Of a stretch of DNA of 64,000 nt, positions 24,403-34,068 are shown piece after piece. The stretch spans positions 1,550,001 through 1,614,000 of the forward strand of contig NZ_CP009517.1 in assembly GCF_000970305.1 (NCBI RefSeq). The letters run 5' to 3'. The stretch is from Methanosarcina barkeri 3 (GTDB taxonomy: Archaea; Halobacteriota; Methanosarcinia; Methanosarcinales; Methanosarcinaceae). The notes under the pieces are model-generated. The model was not told where the DNA came from. It was given only the letters and a program-made list of their open reading frames with translations, and did not search any database. The position numbers were made by a program, and so were the translations under genes. Position 1 is the stretch's first letter. Each line of letters starts with the position of its first letter.

Positions 24403-26549
24403 TATTCCTCCTATACTTAGTTAGAGGCAACTATTCAGCCTGCCAAAATCAGTTGAATTCGCTTATTTTGGAGATACCTGGAATTCCGGTTCTAGCCTTT
24501 CAATAAATGTAAAAGCACAATCAACCGCTAACATGAGGAACACAGGTTCACACAAATTTGCTCGCCGATTTTAATGAAAACTACTCTTGGTGTTGTTCTG
24601 GTCAGTCTGAATTCACCTACTTATTTTAAAGCCCATAACTCTTCCATTGCGACCCGCTTTGGAAAGGTTTAAGGCGGCTGTTCAGGATTTTAATCTCACA
24701 ATTTCATTTTTTATTCAGAGGGAAAACCAAAAAACAAAAAAATTAAAACATTTTTCTATAAAATTTAAAATTTGGATCTGTAATCACGAATTGTTTATCA
24801 GACCAAAATCTACCTTTTAAAAATTCACATCCTCTGTAAAATTTGGATTTCTATTAGAGATTAAGAACAAAACTTTTTAAAAGTGGCATGGACAAATTTC
24901 TCAAAGTTCAACTTTATTTATTTTCAGTTTGTAAATTTTCAGTTTGTAAAGGCCAGATATCTGACTCTGCTTTGAAGACAATGTTTCCTTGTTAAGAGAA
25001 ACATCTATTACAGTTCAGCCACTTCAAAAAAGAATAAAATAACACAAAGTATTTAAATTGTTTGAAAATATTAAGAACATATTAGTTTATATTCAACATA
25101 ATTAACACAGATATAAAAATTAGTAACATAATATTTGTCAATTGTCTCGTTATAAATCCACTATATATTCATAATATGATATTTTTAATTTAGAAGAAGA
25201 AATATAAATAAAGAGATTCTATTTTTATTGTATCTAAAATGATTTTGCAGACTCAAAACTATTCTTAAGTCCAATAAATAATACAACAGGCGATGCAAAG
25301 GGTTAAACGTTTAGTAAATTCCAATTCCATTTTAGTATTGTGGAATGATTGTATAATGAAATAATTCTAAATTCGAGTAAAATAATCGGTCACCTGTATG
25401 TGATATATGACTGCAATAAAAAAATAAAAAACGAAATAATTTTAGGACAAAATAGATTCTCAACCAAATTAAATTGAAAAAGAGAACTTCTAAATGCTTT
25501 CATTATATTTAAGGTTTTTGTTAATTTTTATAATATTTAGTACTATTATTTATTATATTTATAAGATTTAATAACAATATATAATAAAACAATATTGTAT
25601 TCTATATAATATTTGAAATAATACTGCAAATGGTCGCCATACTGCAACTTATTAATAATATTTATTTAAAATAAACAGCTTATCTTCTTTTTAACATCAT
25701 AATATATTTTGTAATTAAATACTTTTCTCTAATATTAAAAAATATCGGTACCGGGAACAGGATATTTTGTTTATCAGTATGAAACTGAAATTAATAAAAA
25801 ACAATCAGCCAATATCGAACACAAATCAATTAATTGTAGAATTGTTCATAAAATTTTATATATAATTACTTGAAAAATTATTATTTTATAGAATAAGTTT
25901 GCTCAAAACTACATACTACCTATTAAATAACTTTATATAGATGACAAAAAATCATTACTATGTCAAAGGAAATAGAGTCAAAAAATGAGATAAATAAAAC
26001 TATCCTGAACCCAACCTGAAAAGGCATCTGCCAATAAGTATTCGGTAAATCAAGGTATTGAGAATGATATTCGACAGTTAATCATCTGAAGTATCAAGGA
26101 AAGATGATTGAATTTTGGACAGAAAGAGTCTGGAAAACTACGACAAAAACTGATTTCCAGGCTCTTACCTAATATCACTCGACGGTTTCCACAAAAACAC
26201 CGAGATCAACCTGGAGAAGGATGAAAAGAACCATTTCCGAGCTATGTCATATTATTTCGGGCTCTATATATTTATTGGAAAGTATCGATCAGTCCTATTA
26301 GAGTTACAAAATCTGTGCCATTCTAGATGATATCAACAAATAAACAGTTAAATAGAAATTAATAAAATGATTTTTATAAAGATTTGGAGTTTGGGTGGTA
26401 ATTCTGGTCGTTATAAGATACACTGCGAAAAATAGTTTTAGCTGACGCAAGATTCTGAACAGGAACGGGAGAAACGAGATTATCTGGGGTGTGGAGATAT
26501 GGGCAGGGAAAATAAAGTTCCGAAGCGGAATTATTTCCAAATAAAACAA
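24403..26549. other. 2.1-kb AT-rich region without an intact gene
   Basis: Boundary between the DUF3344 genes and the glycan island. It includes the 5' region of the giant gene (24403-24700), a small TTTTCAGTTTGTAAA direct repeat near 24920-24950, and a very AT-rich core (25050-25950). Near 26100-26330 a rightward frame reads LDGFHKNTEINLEKDEKNHF without start or ribosome site and may be a gene relic. No transposase, RNA gene or attachment site was recognised. Confidence 0.5.
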
Positions 26550-27803
26550 ATGAATATACACTATCTAACAGATATATACTTTGGAGAAAAAAACGCTGGG
26601 ACAACCCATACAATAGAAATTTACAATAACTTATCAAAAAAGAATGAAGTCCATTTGATATGTCAAAAACCACAGACTGAAATTAAAGTCGAAAATAAAT
26701 GCTACATTCCACTTTTTGGTACCAAGCGTCTAATGCGTATTATTTTATTGAATTTTCTATTTTGGATGATATATCCTCTATACCTATTAATCAAAAAAAA
26801 ACCAGACATATTTTATCAGCGATTTGATGGAACATTATTCTTGTCTCCCTCACTGGTATTCTCCAAATTATTTAATATCCCTCTGGTTATGGAAGTAAAT
26901 GGGGATATGCTTGATGAGATATCAATGAGACACGAACCACAGGTTTATGTGAAACTCATAAAATTATGCGAAAAGATTTACTACTCTAACGCAAGCAGGA
27001 TAATTACAGTCACTGAAGGAATAAAACAAGAAATAATCAGAAAGTATGGCATTCCTGAAGAAAAAATAGAAGTGATCGGAAACGGAGTAAATACAGATAT
27101 ATTCAGACCACTGAATAAGATCTCAAATTTGAAAACAAAATACGGGCTTGATAAAAACAATGTCGTTGCTTTTGCTGGCATTCTAGTAGAATGGCAAGGA
27201 CTCAAATATCTCGTAGAAGCCGCACCTGCAATTTTGAAAGAAGAAGTAGAAACAGTATTTTTAATAATCGGGGATGGCCCTTTAAAAAACGATCTGATTC
27301 AAAAAGCTAAAGATCTGAATATAGATAAAAAATTCATATTCACAGGTTTCATACCCCATAATGAAATGCCACTGTATATAAATGCAAGTGATGTATGCGT
27401 GGTACCTAAGATACCCCTAAAGTCTGGCTACTCTCCTTTAAAATTATATGAATATATGGCGTGTGGAAAAGCGGTCATAGCAAGTGATGTGAAAGGATTT
27501 GAAATACTGAATCAAGTAAAAGCAGGAATTTTGGTTGAACCGCAAAACTCTCAGAAACTATCTGAGGCTATTTTAAAAGTACTAAAAGACGAATCTTTAA
27601 AAAACGAAATGGGAAATCGTGGGCGTAACCTAGTGTTAATGCACTATAGTTGGGGGAGTATAGCTCAGAAAACGGAAAAATTACTTGCAAATGCATTAGA
27701 GGAAAAATATATAGGTTCCGAGCATTTTAGGGCAAGTTCCAGACTTTTTAGGGCAAGTTCTAAACGTTCGAGAGTAAGTTCTAAAAATTTGAGGAGAAAA
27801 TGA
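26550..27803 (+). CDS. Glycosyltransferase, GT4-like (GT-B fold)
   Basis: 417 residues from the ATG at 26550 (an in-frame ATG at 26499 gives 17 more). The C-terminal half carries the GT4 signatures: VIGNGVNTDIFRP, VAFAGILVEWQGLKYLVEA, LIIGDGPLKNDL, IFTGFIPHNEMPLYINASDV and LKLYEYMACGKAVIASD, the nucleotide-sugar site. It transfers a sugar from an activated donor to a glycan or lipid at the cytoplasmic membrane face; donor and acceptor unknown. An odd C-terminal tail of about 27 residues is built from Arg/Ser repeats (FRASSRLFRASSK). The stop overlaps the next start (ATGA), so the pair is coupled. Confidence 0.85.
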   Translation: MNIHYLTDIYFGEKNAGTTHTIEIYNNLSKKNEVHLICQKPQTEIKVENKCYIPLFGTKRLMRIILLNFLFWMIYPLYLLIKKKPDIFYQRFDGTLFLSPSLVFSKLFNIPLVMEVNGDMLDEISMRHEPQVYVKLIKLCEKIYYSNASRIITVTEGIKQEIIRKYGIPEEKIEVIGNGVNTDIFRPLNKISNLKTKYGLDKNNVVAFAGILVEWQGLKYLVEAAPAILKEEVETVFLIIGDGPLKNDLIQKAKDLNIDKKFIFTGFIPHNEMPLYINASDVCVVPKIPLKSGYSPLKLYEYMACGKAVIASDVKGFEILNQVKAGILVEPQNSQKLSEAILKVLKDESLKNEMGNRGRNLVLMHYSWGSIAQKTEKLLANALEEKYIGSEHFRASSRLFRASSKRSRVSSKNLRRK

Positions 27804-28861
27804 AAATAGCATCTATTGTCGGAGCTCGTCCTCAATTCATCAAGTGTGCTCCTCTTTCTCGACTTATAAGAGAAAAACACGAAGAGATACTCATACATAC
27901 AGGTCAGCATTACGACATAGGAATGTCCGATATCTTCTTTGATGAACTGAAGATCCCTAAACCGAACTACAATCTTGGTGTAGGGTCCGACAGTCATGGA
28001 GTTCAAACTGGAAAAATGTTGATTGAAATTGAAAAAATTCTTCTAAAAGAAAGTCCTGACCTTGTCCTTGTATACGGAGATACGAACTCTACACTTGCAG
28101 GAGATATTGCTGCTTCCAAATTACATATTAAAACTGCGCATGTAGAAGCTGGTCTTCGGTCTTTTGATCGGTTCATGCCTGAAGAAATTAATAGAGTACT
28201 TGCAGACCATATCTCAGACCTGCTTTTTTGCCCAACAGAAACTGCAGTCTTAAACCTGAAAAAAGAAGGAATCACAAAAGGAGTCTATAATGTAGGAGAT
28301 GTAATGCTTGATTCTTTGAAATATAACATAAAGATTGCAGAACAAAAAGCTACAATTCTGGAGGACCTGAACATTAAATCAAAAGAGTATATTGTTGCAA
28401 CTGTTCATCGGGCTTCGAACACTGACAGCTTTGAAAACCTTTCCTCCATAACAAACGCTTTCTGTCACGCAGGTGTTCCCATTGTATTTGCGGTCCATCC
28501 CAGGACTGAAAAGTATCTGAAACAGTACGGGCTCTGGAATGAATTGTGTAAAAAAATTAAAGTCGTTCCTCCCCTTGGATACCTGGAAATGTTAAAGCTC
28601 ATGGCTCATGCAAAGAAGATCCTCACAGACTCAGGAGGGATACAGAAAGAAGCTTACATGCTTAAGGTACCCTGCATAACTATGAGGGAAAATACCGAGT
28701 GGGTCGAAACGATCGCAGATGGAGGGAATGTACTTGTTGGAGCGGATTATGAGAAGATCACAGATGCAATTTTAAATTTTGAAGGTGTCCCTATAAAAGG
28801 GAACTTTTTCGGAAATGGAAATGCATATGTAAATATTTGTGAAATCTTAGGAAACACATAG
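27800..28861 (+). CDS. wecB: UDP-N-acetylglucosamine 2-epimerase (non-hydrolysing)
   Basis: 353 residues, standard length. Interconverts UDP-GlcNAc and UDP-ManNAc for surface glycans. Motifs: IVGARPQFIKCAPL at the start, HTGQHYD, VYGDTNSTLAG, HVEAGLRSFDR, MPEEINRVLADH, TVHRASNTD, LTDSGGIQKEA and TMRENTEWVET. These cover the UDP-binding and allosteric sites. It overlaps the upstream glycosyltransferase by 4 bases, with GAGGAG as ribosome site. Confidence 0.94.
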   Translation: MKIASIVGARPQFIKCAPLSRLIREKHEEILIHTGQHYDIGMSDIFFDELKIPKPNYNLGVGSDSHGVQTGKMLIEIEKILLKESPDLVLVYGDTNSTLAGDIAASKLHIKTAHVEAGLRSFDRFMPEEINRVLADHISDLLFCPTETAVLNLKKEGITKGVYNVGDVMLDSLKYNIKIAEQKATILEDLNIKSKEYIVATVHRASNTDSFENLSSITNAFCHAGVPIVFAVHPRTEKYLKQYGLWNELCKKIKVVPPLGYLEMLKLMAHAKKILTDSGGIQKEAYMLKVPCITMRENTEWVETIADGGNVLVGADYEKITDAILNFEGVPIKGNFFGNGNAYVNICEILGNT

Positions 28862-28979
28862 TTTTCTATTCTGGCTGAGACTTCGCGAGTTCTTAGCCAT
28901 TTGAAATTCACCAGACACGGTGTGATCCCCTTGTCATATCCTAAAAAACTTGCATCCAATGTTGGTGTTACGTTTGTAG

Positions 28980-29184
28980 CTTCTGCTGTAAGTATGCTTT
29001 TAGGTTTCCCTGTTTCTGTAATATCTTGGGATGGGAACCAAAGCAGGGATTTTACTCTTGCGAAAAATGTTGTTGATGCGAACATACTGTCTGTGAACTC
29101 AATAAGATAGGAGTTTTCAATATTGCATGTGGAAGGAGAATTACGATTGATCAACCTGTAAATTATACAAACAGAATTATGATA
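28980..29184 (+). pseudogene. Eroded NAD-dependent sugar-nucleotide epimerase (GalE-like) C-terminal fragment
   Basis: Two frames together give a recognisable short-chain epimerase stretch. DGNQSRDFTLAKNVVDANIL (about 29031-29090) matches the G-x-Q-x-R-DF-hxxV-V-xAN motif of UDP-hexose 4-epimerases. After a one-frame change, GVFNIACGRRITIDQ (29110-29154) matches the following V-x-N-I-(A/G)-x-G strand. The N-terminal two thirds and true C-terminus are missing. It lies between the 2-epimerase and a glycosyltransferase, where such an enzyme would belong. Confidence 0.6.
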
Positions 29185-29199
29185 TGAGAGGTGGTTGCC

Positions 29200-30471
29200 A
29201 TGACGATCAAAATATTTATTGGTCTAACGGAAATTGCAGGTTACTACGGTAATTTGAAAAGAGGCTTTCAAGAGATCGGTATTGAATGTACTTTCATCGA
29301 TCTTTCATCCCACCCATTTGAGTACAATAGAGATGATGAGCCTAATATTCTTGTTCAGATATGTAAGTGGAATCTTAGGCAAATGAAGAAGGTTAATTAT
29401 AAAATATTAAAAGCGCCTTTCTTTGTATCTAACAAGATATTAATGATTCCAATTTTTATATGGACTCTTTACCATTTTAATGTGTTTATTTTCGCATTTG
29501 GTCACTCTTTTTTTCGCAATCATGACCTGCCCCTCTTAAAATTTTTCAATAAAAAAGTACTGTTCATATTTAATGGAAGCGATGAGCGTCCACCCTATAT
29601 CGATGGATCTCGACACAATCTAACACCGGATGATTATAAAAAGATATCCCGGGAGATAAAGTCCAACATTGTTGCTATTGAAAAGTATGCAGACTGCGTC
29701 TTGACGAATCCGGCCTCTGCTCATTATCATATAAAAAAATGTGGGAATATTTGTTCAATTGGGTTACCTTTTGAATCCTCAGTTAAGGGTATTAATCATC
29801 AAATAGGAGATCATGATCATGTTCAAATCCTTCACTCACCATCCGACCCTATTGGGAAAGGTTCGGACCATATCCGAAACTCAATAAATATATTGGAGAA
29901 GAAAGGATATAACATTAACTATATTGAAATAACCGGAAAACCACACCATCAAGTGATAGAAGAATTACAAAAATGCGACTTTATTATAGACCAAGTTTAT
30001 TCTGATCAACCTATGGCTACTTTTGCCACAGAAGCTGCATGGTTTGGAAAACCGGCTGTTGTTGGTGGGTATTATACAGATCATATTCATAATGATTTTA
30101 CCCAAAAACACATTCCTCCAAGTTTATTTTGCCATCCAGATGAGATTACAACAGCAATAGAACACTTAATTGTGGATGAAGAGTTTCGACTGGACCTTGG
30201 GAAAAAAGCACAAGAATTTATTAGAACGCAACGCACTCCTGAAATGGTAGCAAGGCGATATCTACAGATCATCGAGGGAAGCATCCTCGAGGAGCATATG
30301 TTTGATCCCAACAATATCCAGTATGTTCAGGGATATGGCATGCCGGAATCCCAAAGCAAAGAGATTATCCGTAATATGATCGAGCATTACGGTATAGAAT
30401 CCCTCTGCCTCTCAGATAAACCAAAACTAGAACAACGGTTCATGGAATATGCATATGACATTCGTGAATAA
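29200..30471 (+). CDS. Glycosyltransferase-like protein (GT-B type)
   Basis: 423 residues. It resembles GT-B transferases: an N-terminal domain with a membrane-associating hydrophobic stretch (about 75-100, IPIFIWTLYHFNVFIFAFGH), then HVQILHSPSDPIGKGSDHIRN, DFIIDQVYSDQPMATFATEAAWFGKPAVVGG (the donor-site helix with ExxxxGxP-like pattern) and a closing helix. No exact family is recognised. The ATG at 29200 is preferred because GAGAGGTGG lies 5 bases upstream; a GTG at 29191 sits inside that site. Part of the glycan island. Confidence 0.72.
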   Translation: MTIKIFIGLTEIAGYYGNLKRGFQEIGIECTFIDLSSHPFEYNRDDEPNILVQICKWNLRQMKKVNYKILKAPFFVSNKILMIPIFIWTLYHFNVFIFAFGHSFFRNHDLPLLKFFNKKVLFIFNGSDERPPYIDGSRHNLTPDDYKKISREIKSNIVAIEKYADCVLTNPASAHYHIKKCGNICSIGLPFESSVKGINHQIGDHDHVQILHSPSDPIGKGSDHIRNSINILEKKGYNINYIEITGKPHHQVIEELQKCDFIIDQVYSDQPMATFATEAAWFGKPAVVGGYYTDHIHNDFTQKHIPPSLFCHPDEITTAIEHLIVDEEFRLDLGKKAQEFIRTQRTPEMVARRYLQIIEGSILEEHMFDPNNIQYVQGYGMPESQSKEIIRNMIEHYGIESLCLSDKPKLEQRFMEYAYDIRE

Positions 30472-30527
30472 AAAATAATTTTGCAACATATTATAAAAAT
30501 CCTGAAAATTGGAGGAAATTATTCAAT

Positions 30528-31970
30528 ATGATTCGTAGATTCTTTCGCGACAGTGCCATCTACACCATTCCTTCAATCTTAAGTTATGGAATTTCGTTCT
30601 TTTTAATCCCACTATATACTCGTGTCCTCACCCCTTCCGATTACGGTGCCCTCGATATGATCACGATTTTCGGTTCGCTGATTGCACTCACCGTAGCGCT
30701 GGAGATCTCCCAGGGTGTCTCACGTTTTTACCTGGATGAGAAGACAGACGAAGGTAAAAAGATTTTAGTTTCAACTGCCCTCTGGTTTACTGTCCTCATG
30801 TTTACGGCATTCCTGATAGTAGCCTTCGCCTTTGCACCGGAACTCTCCCTCATCGTGATCGGTGCATCGGGGCTTGATGACGTCTTTCGTCTTGGAGCGA
30901 TCTTCATCTGGATGAATGGGCTCTTTTATCTATTGAGGAATCAGCTCCGGTTCGAGCTCCGCAGCGAAGCCTATTCCATTGTTAGCACGGTTCAATCTCT
31001 TACGACAGCAGGTGCATCGGTACTGCTTGCCTATGTATTTCATTTTGGCATCTACGGCTTTCTCACAGGCATGATCATCGGGACAGCGGCAGGCGTTTTT
31101 CTCGGACTCTATTATCTCAAAAAAACATTTCAACTCCGTTTTGATCTCACAAAACTCAAAACGATGCTTGCCTTCTCAGTACCGATCGTGCCATCGAGTA
31201 TCGCTGTTTTTGTAAGCATGTACATCGACCGGTTGATGATCAACCACTACCTCTCACTCGAAGAAGTGGGCCTTTATGGTATTGGTTACCGTCTGGCAAG
31301 CGTATCGACTCTTGTCCTTGTCGGTTTCCAGATGGCCTTGACTCCGCTCATATATAAGCATTACCAGGAACCAGAGACACCCCACCAACTTGCGATGTTA
31401 TTCAGGACCTTCTTGGCAATTGTGATCGTGATATTCTTAATACTCTCTCTGTTCGCTGACGTTGCCCTCCGGATCCTCACGACACCAGCATATTATGCTG
31501 CTAGCCAGGTGGTAGTCTTTCTGGTTCCCGCAGTCCTGCTCTCACAGATGTATATCTTTGCGCCCGGGATCGGGATTTCAAAGAAGACATACCTATTCAT
31601 CTTGATTAACGTTGGAGGAGCAACCCTGAATATTTTCTTTAACTGGATGTTAATACCTCAGATTGGCTATGTAGGAGCTGGTGTTGCGACATTAATAGGG
31701 TATGCGTGTGTCTTTGCTGCATACATGTATTGCAGCCAGAAGCTCTATTATGTACCGCATGACTGGGGAGCCATCGCTGGCGTTGTCCTCGTGGCGGCGG
31801 CACTCGTGACCATCGGATTGCATATCCATCTTGAATTGTACATCGACCTGCTTATCAGGGGTTGTCTTATCCTCCTGATGCCAGGCGTGTTTTCATTTTT
31901 TGGAATCCTAAACTGGAAAGAGATAGTTCATGTCCGCGACCTGGTACCAACCAGATGGAATCAGCGGTGA
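30528..31970 (+). CDS. Polysaccharide flippase (Wzx/RfbX-like, MOP superfamily)
   Basis: 480 residues with about 12-14 membrane helices. The N-terminus SAIYTIPSILSYGISFFLIP and YTRVLTPSDYGALDMI are typical of polysaccharide-export flippases that move lipid-linked glycans across the membrane. The coding sequence is clearly richer in G+C than the genes before and after it. GGAGG lies 12 bases before the ATG. Followed after 21 bases by the amidotransferase gene. Confidence 0.9.
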   Translation: MIRRFFRDSAIYTIPSILSYGISFFLIPLYTRVLTPSDYGALDMITIFGSLIALTVALEISQGVSRFYLDEKTDEGKKILVSTALWFTVLMFTAFLIVAFAFAPELSLIVIGASGLDDVFRLGAIFIWMNGLFYLLRNQLRFELRSEAYSIVSTVQSLTTAGASVLLAYVFHFGIYGFLTGMIIGTAAGVFLGLYYLKKTFQLRFDLTKLKTMLAFSVPIVPSSIAVFVSMYIDRLMINHYLSLEEVGLYGIGYRLASVSTLVLVGFQMALTPLIYKHYQEPETPHQLAMLFRTFLAIVIVIFLILSLFADVALRILTTPAYYAASQVVVFLVPAVLLSQMYIFAPGIGISKKTYLFILINVGGATLNIFFNWMLIPQIGYVGAGVATLIGYACVFAAYMYCSQKLYYVPHDWGAIAGVVLVAAALVTIGLHIHLELYIDLLIRGCLILLMPGVFSFFGILNWKEIVHVRDLVPTRWNQR

Positions 31971-31991
31971 CCTACTAAGAGGTAGTATACA

Positions 31992-33893
31992 ATGTGTGGC
32001 ATAGTTGGAGTTATTTCGAAACAAGCCTTTCCGGCTTCATTCATACAGTCGATGAACAACACCCTTGTCCACCGGGGACCAGACTGTGAGGGTTATCTCC
32101 TCGGTGGCATGCATGAGTTCGACATTAACCCTCCGCAGTGCGATATCATCGATTCTCCCATCCCTTTTGCTTTCGGACACCGGCGTCTCGCGATCCTTGA
32201 CCTGAGCGAGCAGGGCAACCAGCCGATGTGCTACCGTGGACGCTACTGGATCATCTACAACGGCGAGGTATATAATCACGTCGAGATTCGCGAGGAACTG
32301 GAGACACTCGGGTATACGTTCCGCTCACAGACCGACACCGAAGTGATCATGGCAAGCTACGATGCATGGGGAGTCGATTGCCTTAACAGATTCAATGGCA
32401 TGTGGGCCTTTGTGCTGTATGACAGCAAAACAGAAGAAATTTTCATATCGAGAGACCGTTTCGGAGTCAAGCCGTTATACTATTACCAGGACAACCAGCA
32501 TTTCATCTTCGGTTCTGAGATCAAAGCTCTCCTCAAGCATCCTGCCGTTACAAAAGAGCCTAACATAGAGTACTGCAAACTGTTCCTGAGAATGGGATCA
32601 CAGGATCATCTCAGGGAGACCGCATTTAAGGAGATCTATCGGTTTGAATGTGCCAGTTTTCTGAAGTGCAGGATTGAAGAGATCTTTCATCCATTCAAAG
32701 AAACGACATTCTGGTCGATTCAGCCAAACCTCTCAAATGAGCCGTATAATGAGGCGAAGGCATCTGAATATGCAGAGCGTTATTACAATCTCCTCGAAGA
32801 TGCTGTAAGGCTCAGGCTGCGCTCCGATGTTAAGATCGGATCCGCCTTATCTGGAGGCCTCGATAGTTCGTCTGTTGCGTACCTTGTGAATCAGCAATTG
32901 AAGGCAGTTGGATGTGGGGATAGGCAGGAGACTTTCTCCAGCGTATATCGAACGACAGGCTCGGAGTACTGCGATGAGAGTTATTATATCGATGAGGTGG
33001 CCCGGTCTCTTGATGTTCGGTCGAGTACGATAGAGCCTAAGGTCGAGGATATTATTGAAGAACACAGAAAATTCGTGTACTACCTTGATACTCCTGCAAG
33101 GAATACCGTAATGTCCAGCTGGCATACCTATAAGCTAACGAGAGAGTGTGGTGTGAAAGTTACATTGGACGGGCAAGGTGCTGATGAACAGCTGGTAGGG
33201 TATCTTGATTACATGATAAATTACTTTTCAATTGTTCCCCTGGGCACCCTGATTCGAGAGATGCCTCTGTACAGGCAGATACCGAATGCATCCTCATTCA
33301 TAGCTCGTGGCTCTATATTGAATCTATCACGCTGTCTTCTTGGAGAGAAGCTTTCATTATCTATTCTTGACCGCCTTGGAAAGAAGTTCAGCTATATTCC
33401 CGTTAACCAGCGGATGTCTGACGATCTCATTCTCTCCCTTGGGACATTATTTCACTGGGCAGACCGTGGATCCATGGCCTTCTCCATCGAATCTCGAATG
33501 CCATTTATGGATTATCGGCTTGTTGAGTTTTTGGCAACGGTACCTGCTACCTATAAACTTCATGGAGGCTGGACGAAGTATCTCGCCAGAAAAGCGTTTG
33601 ACGGCAAACTCCCTGAGAATGTCTGCTGGAGGAGAGATAAGATGGGGTGGCCTATTCCCGAAGAGTTCTGGTTTAAAGGCAAACTTAAAGAACATTTTAT
33701 CCGTGCGCTCAAAAATTCGGAGTTTCTTCTGCGTGTTGGTATTGATTTTTCAAATGTGAGTGAAATAGAGATATTCGATCGTTACTCTTTTGAATTTTTA
33801 TTAAGGTGCTATGTACTGGAGATCTGGTACTCGGTATTCTGGGGAAGAGACGCGTACATCCCGGTAAATCCCCAGATTAGCAGTTTGGATTAA
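31992..33893 (+). CDS. Asparagine synthetase B-like glutamine amidotransferase
   Basis: 633 residues. An N-terminal class II glutaminase begins MCGIVGVI (catalytic Cys2) and includes LVHRGPD and IIYNGEVYNH. The synthetase domain has SALSGGLDSSS (ATP pyrophosphatase loop, near 286) and LDGQGADEQLVGY. It transfers ammonia from glutamine to an acyl-adenylate. Within polysaccharide clusters such enzymes often amidate uronic acids or similar sugars, so a glycan-modifying role is as likely as free asparagine synthesis. G+C-rich like the flippase gene, suggesting they moved together. Confidence 0.9.
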   Translation: MCGIVGVISKQAFPASFIQSMNNTLVHRGPDCEGYLLGGMHEFDINPPQCDIIDSPIPFAFGHRRLAILDLSEQGNQPMCYRGRYWIIYNGEVYNHVEIREELETLGYTFRSQTDTEVIMASYDAWGVDCLNRFNGMWAFVLYDSKTEEIFISRDRFGVKPLYYYQDNQHFIFGSEIKALLKHPAVTKEPNIEYCKLFLRMGSQDHLRETAFKEIYRFECASFLKCRIEEIFHPFKETTFWSIQPNLSNEPYNEAKASEYAERYYNLLEDAVRLRLRSDVKIGSALSGGLDSSSVAYLVNQQLKAVGCGDRQETFSSVYRTTGSEYCDESYYIDEVARSLDVRSSTIEPKVEDIIEEHRKFVYYLDTPARNTVMSSWHTYKLTRECGVKVTLDGQGADEQLVGYLDYMINYFSIVPLGTLIREMPLYRQIPNASSFIARGSILNLSRCLLGEKLSLSILDRLGKKFSYIPVNQRMSDDLILSLGTLFHWADRGSMAFSIESRMPFMDYRLVEFLATVPATYKLHGGWTKYLARKAFDGKLPENVCWRRDKMGWPIPEEFWFKGKLKEHFIRALKNSEFLLRVGIDFSNVSEIEIFDRYSFEFLLRCYVLEIWYSVFWGRDAYIPVNPQISSLD

Positions 33894-34068
33894 ATCAGAT
33901 AGGGGTCACGAAAAATAAGCATTAATACAAAAGGTCAAACAACATCCGGATTCAATAATTGGACTTATCAAAAGAAGACTATTATGGGAAATAATAATGC
34001 AAGCGATTGTAGCAGATTTAGATGTTATCGGTTTGCGAGGTCAATTTAGATAAAAAACAGGAGAGGTT

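Noticed and set aside
24403-26549. Insertion sequence or integrase remnant at the edge of the glycan island
   Set aside because: Searched by eye for transposase motifs, terminal inverted repeats and a tRNA attachment site; none found.
28747-29154. 135-codon leftward frame over the 2-epimerase 3' end
   Set aside because: Antisense to wecB and to the epimerase relic, whose + strand motifs explain the sequence better.
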